Source: Lactuca virosa (Eukaryota > Streptophyta > Magnoliopsida > Asterales > Asteraceae). Taken from it: 64,000 bases of DNA. Below, piece after piece: positions 1 to 11,674 of the stretch (its first letter is position 1; each line of letters opens with the position of its first letter). Under the pieces are notes generated by a model, which did no database searches, was not told the DNA's origin, and was given only the letters and a program-made list of their open reading frames with translations. The stretch spans positions 408,360,714-408,424,713 of the forward strand of contig CAKMRJ010001112.1 of the NCBI GenBank assembly GCA_928212115.1. The letters are read 5' to 3'. A program made the translations under genes and the position numbers.

Positions 1-1205
1 CTTTGGAATTCTCTGTAATGATTGTTGTCAAGTCTTGCTGACTTCGTGCATAATCATTAAGAGGATCAATGCATATAAGTTTAGAATCTAACAGATTTCA
101 GTAAATGGCATGAATTTGGAATTCTTACATTTGCAGTAAGGATTTGGGACTGTGAAAAGAGGATCATTGGAGTGATGTTCAATTGATCTATTTTACAAAG
201 TAAAGATCATAGACAAACATAGTATGCATACTTGGTGTATGGCATGACTAGTGTTTAGAAAACATAGTGTACATGCTTGGAGCATGGGACAACTATTGTT
301 TTAAATTCAAGTATAAAGTTGATAAAACCGAAACAATGAATAATGAGTAATCAGTATGGTGATAAATAAAAGTGTTTATTTATATTCATAGGGTTTGATA
401 CCATATTTGATTCATTTATTCTTGTGTTTCACTTTGCATGTTTTGACTTCCAGAATAACTAAGTCGCTCTTCCTGAATGATTAAGTTATTCAAACCATCC
501 ACAGTCGGTCATATGTTGGAAGTAGATATGAATCAAGACTGTCATGGGTTGGTTTGTAGAGGTCCAAGTTGGTGGACAAAGTGGTGCTACAACACTCATG
601 AGTGCTCATAAGTTCTGAGTATTGGATTCAACCCGCGCTCATTTGAATCACTTCATGGATTTTATCACGAGTGATCATGAGACGATAATATCTTATATTC
701 TTCAAACCTAGAGATATGAGTTGTTACTATGAGTTGGTTATACATTGATTGCACGAAAACGCATTGGTAACTCGATGTTATAAAACGTGCCTTTGTGTAT
801 GATTCAACAAGTAGTAGAACAAGCCATATGAGTCGAAGTTTATCCATTCCTTTTACCTTCGGGATAAAAGCGATATCTGTGGGCCCCTCGATGATTTAAA
901 GATGATACATGTGAGTGCTTGGCCAAGCCAGGACTGATTTGATTTGTTCAATCAGTCAGTCATCATGAATCGGAAATCGGGAAACAACAAATGGACAGAG
1001 AGAATGATTGATAATCCATGTCTCAGTCCATATGATATCTCGAATGGAGGAATATATGATCCCTTATCTAATGGACAAGTCATTGACAAAGGTCAGAGTT
1101 CATCGACAAGGTCAGAGTTCGACAGAAGCTTTTGAGAGCTACAATTGCTGATCAGTTCCTGAAGTCATACACAATAATAGTTTTAGACTTATCCAAGTGG
1201 GAGAC
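1..1205 (+). mobile_element. 3' internal non-coding part of a Ty1/copia element (E0)
   Basis: This stretch has no credible long ORF. Its reverse complement resembles 21271-22450 and 38057-39200, the spacers between coding region and 3' LTR of other copia copies in the window. It ends in a polypurine tract directly followed by an LTR start, so the element lies on the plus strand and its coding part is to the left of the window. It carries two small hairpins, CATACTTGGTGTATG at 227-241 and CATGCTTGGAGCATG at 272-286, of a class found again in the other copies. The family assignment comes from PPT/LTR structure and similarity to E1, which does encode copia pol. Confidence 0.75.
1195..1205 (+). 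other. Polypurine tract of E0
   Basis: AAGTGGGAGAC sits immediately before the LTR start TGTTGGATTA. The same tract, as reverse complement GTCTCCCACTT, borders the LTRs at 21271, 31312 and 38057. It is the expected primer site for plus-strand DNA synthesis and fixes the orientation of each copy. Confidence 0.8.
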
Positions 1206-1694
1206 TGTTGGATTAATGTCTAAGTCCATAACTATAATTGGTAAGACTTGACCCGACCCGGCATGGTCCATTTGGGTTGCATGGCATCATGCATTTGGAT
1301 AGACTATAATGAGAGAAATAACACTTAAGGTTGGTTAATATATTATAAGTTCTAATATATTAATAAGGTTATTTAATTAGTATTGATCAAGAATTAATTT
1401 GGAATTAATTAAGTGATCAAAAGGAGACTAATTAAATATATGGGTTGATTGTGTAAATCATTCATTCTTATATATGTGGGCTTGTGATCCAAGATTCCTT
1501 ATGTTGGACTAAGTCCATGGGGTGACCCATGGATACTCCATGGAGGTTAAAATCCATGGAGCATAAGGAATAGGTAAAGTTATGAGTTACATGGTGTAAC
1601 CCTAATAGCCACCATATAAAAGAATCCCATGGCTCAAGAAATCGTGCACTAATGTGTGAGTGTGAGGGCTAGACGATTTCAAGGAGTGTTCAAG
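1206..1694 (+). repeat. Truncated 3' LTR of E0
   Basis: It starts TGTTGGATTA and follows the sequence of the 766-771-bp LTRs at 20501, 30541, 37291 and 44240 in reverse orientation for about 490 bases. It then stops at TTCTCTC, where the normal LTR would continue for roughly 280 more bases. The missing end is replaced by an inverted copy of this LTR's own first 113 bases. Confidence 0.75.
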
Positions 1695-1807
1695 TTTCTC
1701 TCATTATAGTCTATCCAAATGCATGATGCCATGCAACCCAAATGGACCATGCCGGGTCGGGTCAAGTCTTACCAATTATAGTTATGGACTTAGACATTAA
1801 TCCAACA
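1695..1807 (-). repeat. Inverted copy of the first 113 bases of the E0 LTR
   Basis: Read on the minus strand this is identical, base for base, to 1206-1318, giving a 113-bp perfect inverted repeat with a 376-bp spacer. It ends CCAACA. The bases outside it (GAGAC left, CATGG right) do not form a target duplication, so the whole 1206-1807 block does not look like a transposed unit. Confidence 0.85.
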
Positions 1808-1858
1808 CATGGTTCGCCTCTATTATATCCATACTACCCAAAACTATACCAACAACCT

Positions 1859-2275
1859 TCATAACACCCTAATACACCACCTAATATCTACCTTATTAAC
1901 AACAAGCTTGCTCTCCAAGTCTTTAATACGATCCAAAAGTTTAGGATTGTTGGACCTCAACACAGCCACATCACCATTTAACTCTACATTCTCAACCTCA
2001 AGCACACCAACCGTATATACATAAAATTCTTCCATCACTCCTATTTGTTTTTCAATATCAACCACCTTCACTAAAACATCTTTTAAATTGTCCTCTAAAA
2101 TCATTTTCTCCTTACCAACCTTCTTTAATACTTCTTTATTGGAAGTAAGTATGACTTGAGCATATTTGAAGAATGTATCAGAGGAAAGGAAATGATCCCT
2201 CACCACCACACCATTAGAAATAGAATCATAACCATTGAAAAATGGCATAAATGCTTTTGATTTTGTTCCACCCAT
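1859..2275 (-). CDS. Unidentified coiled-coil ORF, possibly a repeat-derived fragment
   Basis: A 138-codon ORF rich in Val, Asp, Lys and Glu. From about residue 45 to the end it has heptad-like spacing of Leu/Val/Ile typical of a coiled coil. There is no signal peptide, membrane segment or catalytic motif. I do not recognise the family. Gag-like or gene-capture fragments of plant retroelements often look like this, but that is inference. It lies directly beside the rearranged copia LTR, and another minus-strand ORF follows upstream at 2574-3029 with stops between the two, so an intact gene is unlikely. Confidence 0.25.
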   Translation of the reverse strand: MGGTKSKAFMPFFNGYDSISNGVVVRDHFLSSDTFFKYAQVILTSNKEVLKKVGKEKMILEDNLKDVLVKVVDIEKQIGVMEEFYVYTVGVLEVENVELNGDVAVLRSNNPKLLDRIKDLESKLVVNKVDIRWCIRVL

Positions 2276-2573
2276 CTATCATTTCCAAACCTCCAACCTT
2301 AATAAGACCAACATCTTCACATCGAATAGCAACTTCAGACATGAGTAATATATTAGCAATAACCATCACCCTTATCGAGAATTCAAGGCGGACAATGTAT
2401 CAACAATGACATAATTATCCAAATATTCCATGAAAGCCTCACCATCAAGTAGTTTACACTTTTCCAAAGCTGACCATCGAAAACAAAAGATACCATCAGA
2501 CATCCCTGAAAATAAAGTCATATGATTTGGAACCTTAATGGTAGTATCCTCATCAGAAATCCTATCCGGTTCT

Positions 2574-3029
2574 TCAATTCATGGGTGTCACAGTTAGATT
2601 GTGTACTTTTCGATTTACCCACAGTAAAGGGACCACTATCGTCATGTAAAAGGATAACAAACACAAAATCATCGAACTCAGAAGTACAAGAAAGTCATAA
2701 TTTCTATTAAGGGTTTGATATGAATAATCATTTTTAAAATCCATAAGAAATTTTTGATTAATGGGATTTCCAGTACCACCAACATCAACAACATTAGTAT
2801 TAAGAGCATTACCACCACCTCTGACTATGTCACCACCAACACCACTGGTTACGCTAGCACCACCAATATCATTCATTTTATTGATTCGAAACAAATCATT
2901 AACATGGTTTTCATCATTTTCTTCATCATACAGGTTGTGTACAGACTCACTATTATTATTTAAATGTTCATAAGCATTTTTGTACACATGGGCGTACAAA
3001 TTCATATCCACATTAACATCAATGTTCAC
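2574..3029 (-). CDS. Unidentified Asn/Asp-rich ORF with a hydrophobic segment
   Basis: A 151-codon minus-strand ORF. Roughly residues 1-100 are low complexity, rich in Asn, Asp, Val and Gly. Around residues 112-135 there is a hydrophobic Leu/Ile/Val/Phe stretch that could span a membrane. I see no known domain. The same strand and spacing as 1859-2275 suggest both derive from one decayed coding unit, with stops in the roughly 300 bases between. No start-site evidence beyond the ATG is visible. Confidence 0.2.
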   Translation of the reverse strand: MNIDVNVDMNLYAHVYKNAYEHLNNNSESVHNLYDEENDENHVNDLFRINKMNDIGGASVTSGVGGDIVRGGGNALNTNVVDVGGTGNPINQKFLMDFKNDYSYQTLNRNYDFLVLLSSMILCLLSFYMTIVVPLLWVNRKVHNLTVTPMN

Positions 3030-3889
3030 AACTAGATTTTATAAAGGCTTGTCAAACATAACAGCATGCCCAAAGTCCAAGTCACCTATAGTAACCATAT
3101 TATTTAGACCCAATAAAAAAGTTTCTACCCTTAAGTTTCCATGTGGAAAGAAACTGGACAAATACATTGGCAAATCCACTAGAATTTGTCGACAATCTTG
3201 AAAACAATAAACATATTATACCAAAAAATAATATATTGAATACTAATCATAAGAAGAACATTCTTTAAAAAAATCAATGAAGAGTTTCACAAAAAGAAAA
3301 CCTCCCATCTAAAAAATATAGGAGTGCATTTAGGTCGATAATTCCATGAAGGAATCATCCAACCAAAAACAAGACAACTGTAGGATAAACGTGAATTCTC
3401 AGTTTCTCACATATACATTTTGAATCTTCATTACCAAATACTACAAACCAAGGGTGTAATGGGTCTTATCATCAGTAAGGTGTTATGGATTATGAATGTT
3501 CAAAATACTATAGTTGACATAGAAAAATTGTTTTTCTTTTAAATTTTTTTGTTGAATCGAGATCATCAACACTGGAACCATGGAATCGACTATGAAAACT
3601 ATATCAGTCGCCTTTATAGGCTATGCAATAGTACCTCCGAAATAGATGAGGCTTTGACAAAATCCTAATTTCCAGACACAAGAGCTTATGTAATGATACA
3701 AATTTTCTAACATCTAATATAAGGGGTATATCAGAGTTTTATATAACGAGTGCGGACTTCTACTAAAATAAAACACTTTACATCCCAAGAAAAATCACGG
3801 GTTTATAATAAAAATCTACGACATTAAAGAAACACCAAGGAATTACAACTAATATTCTAGTCTAGGTCCTTGTGCTTCTATCTTCTCAT
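3030..3889. other. No gene seen
   Basis: AT-rich DNA with only short ORFs. I find no coding signature, terminal repeats or recognisable element. Confidence 0.5.
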
Positions 3890-3944
3890 ATGGTACAATG
3901 GTTGTTACTACCTGAACCTGCAAAACATAAAAATCTCTACTACA

Positions 3945-4440
3945 TCATACACTATGTCTTGTGAGTTATCCTTTCTATCTTTTATTATCTTTATTCTTTA
4001 TTCTCTTTCTCATACTCTATCATCTAACTCTTTCTCTGATAGCATGCACTACTACTCTTTCTTCTTTCATTTGTCTCTTCTACTCTTCTATAATCTTTCT
4101 TTCTACTCTTTCTCATATCACTATCTCATTCTGTGACATCTACTCTTTTTCTCATACTCTTCTCTTAGCCTCTTCTCAGGCTCTTCCCATACTACTCATA
4201 CTCTATGTCTGACTCTAACTCCGTCTCTTCTCTACTCTATATATTCTCTACTTTATATCTATTTTACTTTATCTCTTCTTTTCTCTATCTCTTATCTGCT
4301 CCATTTATTCTCTACTTTTATATCTCAGCATACTTTTCCAATCTAGACCCAACGGTCACATCACACACTCTAATCTCATCTATCATCTAAGGGAACCACA
4401 TCCTACTATCTTTATCGGGTACACTCATTCAGACTTACTC
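3945..4440. repeat. CT-rich low-complexity tract
   Basis: Long irregular runs of TCT, CTTT and CTCATACT units give a pyrimidine-rich top strand for about 500 bases. The ORFs translated from it are Ser/Leu/Phe/Tyr-rich products of base composition, not proteins. Confidence 0.7.
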
Positions 4441-4825
4441 GTCTCTCTTATGATCCCTTGTGGATCCTTAATCTTTCTCCTTCTCTCGAATCCCTCTTGG
4501 ATCCCTTACTCTTAATCCTTCATGGATTATCTCGAAGTTCTTACAAAGAACTCTCTTATCATGTTCCTCTCAAGGAAACTTTTCTCTATCTTCTCTAATA
4601 TACATAATCTGGATTCCCGTAGGAACCATCTACATTTCTAAAGGGAATAATCATCTCTTTCCCCGTAGGGACATAATCCCATGCGCGAAGGAATCATACT
4701 CTCTGTTACTAAAGGAACCATACTCTTGTCCCCGAAGGAACCATACTATTTTCCCCTTAGGAACCATACTCTTATCCCCAAAGGAAACTCTATATATTAT
4801 TCCCTAAAGGAATCTTTATCACTTA
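4440..4825. repeat. Degenerate tandem repeat, left part
   Basis: Imperfect units of about 25 bases built around AAGGAACCATACTCTT and CCCCGAAGG, preceded by GGATCCCTTGTGGATCC-like units. The array continues at 17918-17970 on the other side of the chromovirus, so it is older than that insertion. Confidence 0.6.
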
Positions 4826-6397
4826 TACCATGTCACACCCCGAAACCGGAATGGCGGAATCGTTCCGGGGTGGAGGACGTCATGTTTAGCATCACAACCA
4901 ATGAATAATAGGAATCATAGCAACACAACCAATACAGTGGATACATATATAAGTAAAATGTTTACATCAGTTTGAAACTTGTTTTAAATACATCAAAAGT
5001 ATGTAAAATATAAAAACATGACTCTTATTGCTCCGGCTCCTCTAGATCCAAGAAGTACCTGTCTACTGATTTCCTGAGAATACAAGCAGTTTGAAAGAAT
5101 ATCAGCATAAAGCTGGTGAGTTCATAAGCATTTAGTTTTGGTGGAAAAATGTTCTTTGAATCCTTTTGAAAAGTGTTCCTCAAGAAAATCCTATATTTTC
5201 TTATGAAAAGCATGTTTGAAAACCCATTCCTTCCATAACCTCCAGATTCATACAAGATATGTACAATCCAAGGAGCCGTGGAATAAATATGAATATCCGT
5301 TAGTTACCTGTTAAACAATCCGTTTATGAAAAGCCGAGTTATCCCAGGAAAATCCTATATCTTCCCTAAAAGTTGATCATTGATTATCCGTTCTAAACTG
5401 AGGTGTACAAGTATCTACCATACTTATATCGATAAACGTAGCTTTCTTTTAAAAACCCTGGTTACTCCTAGTGAGGTATATTAGCCTTATTACATAAATA
5501 AAACTAATAAAAGAAAACGTGGTGAACTTAAATCCTGAAGGCATTGTTAATACCCTTCAGTAATCAATCGGTTATTACTTTGAGGTTAGTTCATTTGATC
5601 CATTATTACAAAAGTAAATCTCTGCTATCTACATTGTGAGTTTCATGACCATAACTGACTGGATATGGCCCGTTTCGGGGCCGGTATCCTTTATCACTTT
5701 GTCACCCGTAGACTTGCCGGTCCATCTGTAGCTAGCATCAAGGTGCGGGATTATCAGTCCCGTATAGATCTATACACAACAGTCATGCTCTCCCTACAAG
5801 AGATTCTGGTCACAAGTGCTAGTCCTACACTCTGATTCTGTGGGAGTGTTACCAAGGACGTGTCTCCAACTTAGACTAACAAATTTACAAGTAATAATAC
5901 TGAAAATCCTTTTTATGATTTGCATGAATCCTTTATAAAATAATACATTTTACTACATGATTCACAAGTTCGTCACCCTAGTTTTGAAGACTGTTTCTAC
6001 GAGTTGATTTCTTAATCGTTTGGTAAAAATTGTTTTCCATGTTAAAAGCATACTGAAAATATAATTATTTTAAACAAAATAATATATTTTGAGCACAAGT
6101 TTCCTTGTACTTTTGCTTGTATTCCCCCCTGAAAACATGAAAACTCGGAAAAACGTAGGGGTATGAACTCACATCGGGTAAGTGGTTTGATTGAAGGATC
6201 GATACGGAAAGCTGGGTGTTCAAGTGAAGCCTTGAACACGATTTGATCCTAATTAAGACGTAATAACACATAAAGGAGTCAAATGAAGGTATTTCACCAC
6301 TAGATGTGATGGAGAACCACTCTAGGGACTTGGAACTAATTGCACTAAGTGTTAGGACCTTAAAGGATTGCATGAGGGAGGTGTATGGCAACCTTAA

Positions 6398-6445
6398 AGG
6401 GGTGTGCGGCCATGGGTGTTTGGCCCAAGGGGTGTGCGGCCGTAC
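6398..6445. repeat. GTGTGCGGCC palindromic units in the LTR
   Basis: Copies of GTGTGCGGCC and CGGCCGTACAC in close succession, matched in the other LTR at 17025-17072. These are part of a larger set of palindromic units of the same LTR family. Confidence 0.6.
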
Positions 6446-6540
6446 ACTCATGATGGAGGGTGCCTTTGAGGTGTTTTCAAGGTCCATACTTGCATCCATG
6501 AAGTGTTCTAGGTCCATACTTAATGGTAGTACAAGTTAAG

Positions 6541-9500
6541 TGTGACAACCGTCAAATTTCGGTCAAGTCAAAGTCAAACAAAGTCAACAAGTCAAACCGG
6601 TCAACTCCAATAACCCTTGTATGTTAGGGTTTACGTTATGTAATCACTATACAATTCGCTATTTTAATGAGAAATCATCATTTGGAAAGTTCATGTGTTT
6701 GATTTTCCTTAGCCTTAACAGTGCTAAACAACGAACCAAAACGATAAAACATTATTGCACATTCATCGGGAGTGTGTACGACACTAAAACACGGTTTAAC
6801 GGGGTTTACGAACCTTGCGTTATGAAGCCGGACACTCAAATTAATCACAAACGAAACCTCTCTAAATCGTTTTCACTCTATCTCTTTCTATTTGAAATCT
6901 CTCCCAAATATCTCCCAAATCTCTCTCAAAAGTTCCCATAACTTTTTGGAATCATTGGGTCATCCCGACCCTTAACTGGGTCAAAAACCACTTGAAACGG
7001 GGTAAAAACGGGTAAAATAGCCTTAAGGACCCAAAACGGAAACTTCATGACCGAAGCCTCTCATCCGAAGGGATCAGGATCCGAAGCTCGCAGGATCCAA
7101 AGCTCTCAGGCCGAAGCCCCAGGACCGAAGTCCTTGTCCGAATCCGAAGTCTCGGCCCCCATCCGAGAGGTCTCGCAGACGGCCCCTTTTTACCGGTTTT
7201 TCGACTACGACTTCGTTTTAACTCCGTTTTTCATTATTTTAACGTGAGATTTTCACCCAAAACTTTATTTTATAAACTAAGGCCCCAAAATATATAAATC
7301 TCCAGGGTTTTTATAAAAATATATTAAAAGAATTGGTGGTTGGACTAATTATTGAGGGAATATTTGCTTTTCCTTATTTTATGACAAAAGCAAGCCACCA
7401 CCACCTCACTCTATGATCAGTCATTCTTTCCAACCACCCCTTGTCTCCTTGGGGGACCTTTACACCCTATCTCCAGCTCTTCCCACGTTCTAAGAGCTGG
7501 AGGATTGGTCATCTCTCCTCATTCTCCTTAAAAGCCCTTTCATTCTACACTTAGCAACCAAGAACACTCTCCAAAATTCTCTCATCTTTTCTCTCAACTT
7601 CAAGAACTTCAAGGCTTTCTCCAGAGATTTCTTTCTTCAATTAGTAAGTATCTTCATCACTCACATAATTATTAAACTCCATTCTACTCAAATCATTGAT
7701 ATCTTACACAAATTCCATCTTATTCGGTGTTAGATTCTCGAATCATCAAGACATCTTCTTAGTGTTCTTGGGTTGAACACTTCCTCTCTCTTACTTTCAT
7801 CTACTGAAACCACATAGGGTGAGTTCATACCCCTACATTTACATGTTTTTCTTAAGTTTTAAGGGGGGAATACAAGTAAAATCATCAAGAACACAATTAA
7901 ACTTTTTCTATCAGATTACATCAGAAAAGATGAACTTCGATCACGGACTGTTTTGGTCAACTTAAATATTTTAGTTTTCAAAACTGTTCCAGGTGCAAGT
8001 AGTTCAAACTCTTATCTTTAAAATGGCTACTTGCACATCTCCATATGATTTTTCTACAATTTATGGTGATTTTTACAAAACTGCCTGTCATTTCAGAGGC
8101 AAACCCGGACCAGTCTGTGATTATGAACATTTTCACCTCTGTTAGAGATCACTAAAAATCATGATAAAATTTACGAACAAACTAGACTCATATTCCAAAC
8201 TCTCAGAATTTGCGGATTTGGATTTGGAGCTTTGATGATTTTTCTATAAATTTTCTAAGAACAGCAACAGAAACTGTATTCAACAAAAAGCTGCTGTCAA
8301 TTTCATTTCACCTTGTAACATGTTGAGCAAGGTGTATATCTTTATGTGATTATATGTTATTGCAATATATGACATTTTTTCTTAATATTTAGACACACAT
8401 CAGTTTACAAATGGATTTGGACATATAAAATATAAAGAATAACAAGTGATTATAATCAAAGTACAACCGATGCATTCAAACATTTAATAAACTATTTTGA
8501 ATATAGTTTGCATACATTACTACGTACTACCCTTGGTTGATAAACTATAATAGGTATAGTTTATGAAACATTACATAACACATACATTTAAAAAGGGTAC
8601 ATTTATACAAAGGATATTTTCATTAAGCAAGGTACGGCCATACGGTACCAAGTTTTCATAACACGTAATTCCGTTAATGACTTTGTGAGACATTTACTTC
8701 AAATTACCATTAAGTCCTGTATTGTAACCAGAGTCTCCTTGAGGGAGAGCGTGATAGTTGTGTATAGATCTATATTGGGTTTGACAAACCCACACCTAAA
8801 CTGCATGCAACAGTTAGACCGATAGGTCTGGGGTGACAAATGTCATAACATTTCCGACGCCTGAAGAACGTCGTTTCAGGCCAACTAGGTCATAGCATGG
8901 TTATGATAACTCACATGTGGTATTAACAAACATAGAATTTATGGGGATTTCACTAAAATCAAACGAGTTTATGTCGATTTAAACTTGCATTGTTTTACTA
9001 TAAGGAACGAACACTACTTGTACATTTCGGTCTTTGGGTTTTAAGACTACATTTACACATTAAGGAAAATATTGGATTTTCTGGAACGAACACTACTTTT
9101 ACAAGAAAAGGCTTTCATAAACTCACATTAAATATAAACAAACATAGAATTTACGGGGATTTCACTAAAATCAAACGAGTTTATGTCGATTTAAACTTGC
9201 ATTGTTTTACTATAAGGAACGAACACTACTTGTACATTTCGGTTTTTGGGTTTTAAGACTACATTTACACATTAAGGAAAATATTGGATTTTCTGGAACG
9301 AACACTACTTTTACAAGAAAAGGTTTCATAACTACATACAAAAGCTTATGCACTCACCAACTTAATTGTTGACACTCTTTCAAAACTACTTGTATTCTCA
9401 GGAAATCACTAAACAGGTAAACAAGTGCTTTTGAGGATGGGACGCTAAGGCGTCAAACATTTCATATTTTATCAACATATTGTAATTGATTCATAAACAT

Positions 9501-9646
9501 GTAATTCATACAATGATGTAACTTTTTCAATTATATATATGTTGGTTATGTTTACTTTGATCACTATTACAATTGTTGTTATGATACTATACATGAAGTC
9601 CTCCACCCCCGGACGTTTCCTCCATCCTTGGTTTGGGGGTGTGACA
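6541..9646 (+). mobile_element. Nested solo LTR (or coding-free LTR element) in the chromovirus LTR
   Basis: Begins TGTGACAACC and ends GGGTGTGACA, flanked by the 5-bp duplication TTAAG at 6536-6540 and 9647-9651. The other LTR carries the empty site GTACAAGTTAAGGG. It is 3,106 bp and I see no coding region, PBS or internal LTR copy, so a solo LTR of a related long-LTR gypsy family is the simplest reading. A promoter-like stretch with TTAAAAGCCC lies near 7535. A block around 8750-8790 shares TTGTGTATAGATCTATA with the host LTR in opposite orientation, which supports an LTR of a related family on the plus strand. A non-autonomous coding-free element is the alternative. Confidence 0.75.
8925..9335. 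repeat. Tandem duplication, period 212 bp, two copies
   Basis: The unit starting AACAAACATAGAATTTA at 8925 is repeated at 9137 with only a few changes; the second copy ends slightly short. It lies inside the nested solo LTR. Confidence 0.85.
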
Positions 9647-9684
9647 TTAAGGGTCTTAGAAATGGGTTTGTTGTCCTAGGGTGA

Positions 9685-9785
9685 GTGTATGGTCGCACAC
9701 GGGAGTGTGCTGCTGCACACAAGGAGTGTGCTACCGCACAAGGGTGTGTGCGGCCGTTCACAGGTGTGTGTGGTCGTACACCCTA
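9685..9785. repeat. Palindromic unit array (GTGTGC-GCACAC)
   Basis: Five or six short units of the form GTGTGCNNNNGCACAC or close variants in about 100 bases, for example GTGTGCTGCTGCACAC. The other LTR has the same array at 17197-17295 with different centre bases. Confidence 0.75.
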
Positions 9786-10127
9786 CATGATGATGTCCAA
9801 AATGCCAATTCTAAGGTGTAGCAAAGCTAGGGTCATGTCCAACTCGAATATGAAAGTGAAACTCTCACTTTGGAGGGTATTTTAAGAGTGTGCGGCCACC
9901 TTATGGGGGTGTGCGGCCGCACTCACTTCCAAACACGAAGAACATGACGAAAATTGCACACTTAAGGCTTAGATAGAGTGGTCTTTCATGGATATCAAGT
10001 TAGAGGATGAATTACTCACGTTCTTGAAGCTTTGGAGGGTTTGTGGTTGAAGAAGCTCGAGAGGAAAGGTGTTGTGTGCTGCCAAGGTGTTAAAGGAATG
10101 AAAGGAAAGGGGGTCTACCCTTTATAT

Positions 10128-10235
10128 AAGGGTGAGTGTGCTGCCTAGAAGTGAGTGTGCGGCCAAGAGGTAAGTGTGATGCCGCACACCCATGTGTACG
10201 GTCGTACACTCCCCCTAAGGGTGTGTATGGCCCGG
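10128..10235. repeat. Further palindromic units near the LTR promoter end
   Basis: Units such as GTGTGCGGCC and GTGTACGGTCGTACAC, matched at 17640-17735. On the element's minus strand this lies near the start of the LTR, that is the U3 promoter part. Confidence 0.65.
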
Positions 10236-10302
10236 TTTTGTCACCCTACGGTTTGCTGACTCTTTGCTAACCTCTACAAGATAAAAGTTTCGGGTTGTCA
10301 CA

Positions 10303-10317
10303 TCATCCCCCCGTTAG
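10303..10317 (-). other. Polypurine tract of the chromovirus
   Basis: Read on the minus strand: CTAACGGGGGGATGA directly before the LTR start TGTGACAACCCG. It lies about 40 bases after the end of the pol frame. Confidence 0.75.
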
Positions 10318-10354
10318 AGGGAATTTCGTCCTGAAATTTAAGAATAGAGTACAA

Positions 10355-11674
10355 TCATGAACTTGGAAAGAGATGAGGGCACTTCTGCTTTATCGAATCC
10401 TCACGCTCCCAAGTGAATTCAGGACCCCGCTTGTCATTCCAGCGGACCTTCACTATCGGGATGCGACTTTGCTTGGTGCGTTTGACTTCTCGGTCCATGA
10501 TTTCAACAAGTTCTTCCACAAAACGTAGACTTTCGTCCAGATCGATCTCGTTGAGAGGAATCACAAGTTTATTGTCGGACAGACACTTCTTTAGGTTCGA
10601 CACGTGGAAGACAGGATGGACGTTGCTGATTTCTTGGGGTAACTGGAGTTTGTATGCTACGGGACCGATCCTAGCAAGGATCTCGAATGGCCCAATGTAC
10701 CTTGGGTTTAGCTTTCCACGTTTTCCGAAACGTATCATGCCTTTCCATGGTGAGACCTTCAAAAGGACACGGTCACCAACCTGGAATTCCAAGGGTTTTC
10801 GTCTCTTATCGGCATAGCTCTTTTGTCTATCTCGTGAGGCTTTCAGTCGTTCTCGGATTTGTACGATCTTTTCAGTCGTCTCTCGGATGATTTCAGGACC
10901 AGTGAGAGTGCTGTCAGGGACTTGACCCTTGGCTAGCTGCGTGTCACCCACTTCAGCCCAGTACAGAGGGGATCTGCACTTACGACCATAGAGGGCTTCA
11001 AATGGCGCAGCCTTGATGCTGGTATGGTAGCTGTTGTTGTAGGAAAATTCGACCAAGGGAAGATGAGTGTCCCACGACGTGCCAAAGTCGATGACACAGG
11101 CCCTCAACATATCCTCCAATGTCTGGATCGTTCTCTCACTCTGTCCATCTGTCTGCGGATGATAAGTCGTGCTCATATCCAACTTAGTTCCAAGAGCCTT
11201 CTGCAGCGATTGCCAAAATCTCGAGGTGAACCTGCTATCTCGATCGGAGATAATGGATACAGGTACTCCATGAAGGCGAACTATTTTTCGAATGTAGATC
11301 CACGTGAGCCTCTCCATCTTGAAGTTTTCTTTGATTGGCAGGAAGTGGGCGGATTTAGTCAACTGATCGACAATTACCCAGATGGCGTCGTGCCCACTCG
11401 GAGATCTGGGTAATTTGGTGATAAAATCCATGGTGATCATTTCTCACTTCCACTCAGGTATTTCTGGCTGCTGAAGCAAACCTGAGGGCTTTTGATATTC
11501 TACTTTTACCTTGGCACAAGTCAGGTACTTGCCCACGAAGGTAGCAATTTTTGCTTTCATGTTCAGCCACCAATAGAGTTGTTTGAGATCCAGATACATT
11601 TTATCTGAACCTGGGTGAACGGAGTATCTTGTCTTGTAAGCTTCTTTCATGAAAAACTTCTCTGTAACCACCAT
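10355..11674 (-). pseudogene. Chromovirus pol, integrase and chromodomain part
   Basis: The segment 11674-11444 carries the zinc-binding N-terminal part of integrase. The core in 11440-10355 has the D, D35E catalytic triad context (MDFITKLP, SDRDSRF, HPQTDGQSE), then a GPY/F-like module (NPRYIGPFEI) and a C-terminal chromodomain-like stretch ending near residue 355. Family role: inserts element cDNA into chromatin; the chromodomain biases target choice in this clade. The codon between the two pieces is TGA where a Trp is expected (near 11443), and the segment joins the RNase H part through a frameshift near 11680. It cannot be made as one protein. Confidence 0.9.

Larger units (their letters stand above)
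4831..10302 (-). repeat. 3' LTR of the chromovirus, split by a nested insertion
   Basis: The pieces 4831-6540 and 9652-10302 align with 15455-17912 with scattered differences. Without the nested insert and the duplicated TTAAG it is about 2,361 bp against 2,458 bp for the other LTR. Most of the difference is one block of about 107 bases (17787-17885 region) absent here. Small identical ORFs in both LTRs (for example at 5025 and 15649) are LTR sequence and not genes. Confidence 0.9.

Noticed and set aside
3870..4390. Hydrophobic Leu/Ser/Phe ORFs
   Set aside because: Products of the CT-rich tract, open because TCT/CTT lacks stop codons in these frames.
5025..5255. 76-codon ORF repeated almost exactly at 15649-15879
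   Set aside because: Both copies lie in the two LTRs of one chromovirus, which explains the identity. No protein-like features.
7047..7247. Pro/Ser/Glu-rich 66-codon ORF with GGCCGAAGC/CCGAAG repeats
   Set aside because: Inside the nested solo LTR; the repeats of CCGAAG explain the composition.
9579..9885. ORFs rich in Arg, Thr, Cys and Ala over the GTGTGC arrays
   Set aside because: They are translations of the palindromic repeat itself.
9685..10235. CRISPR-like array of palindromic repeats
   Set aside because: Units are irregularly spaced, lack unique spacers and belong to a plant LTR.
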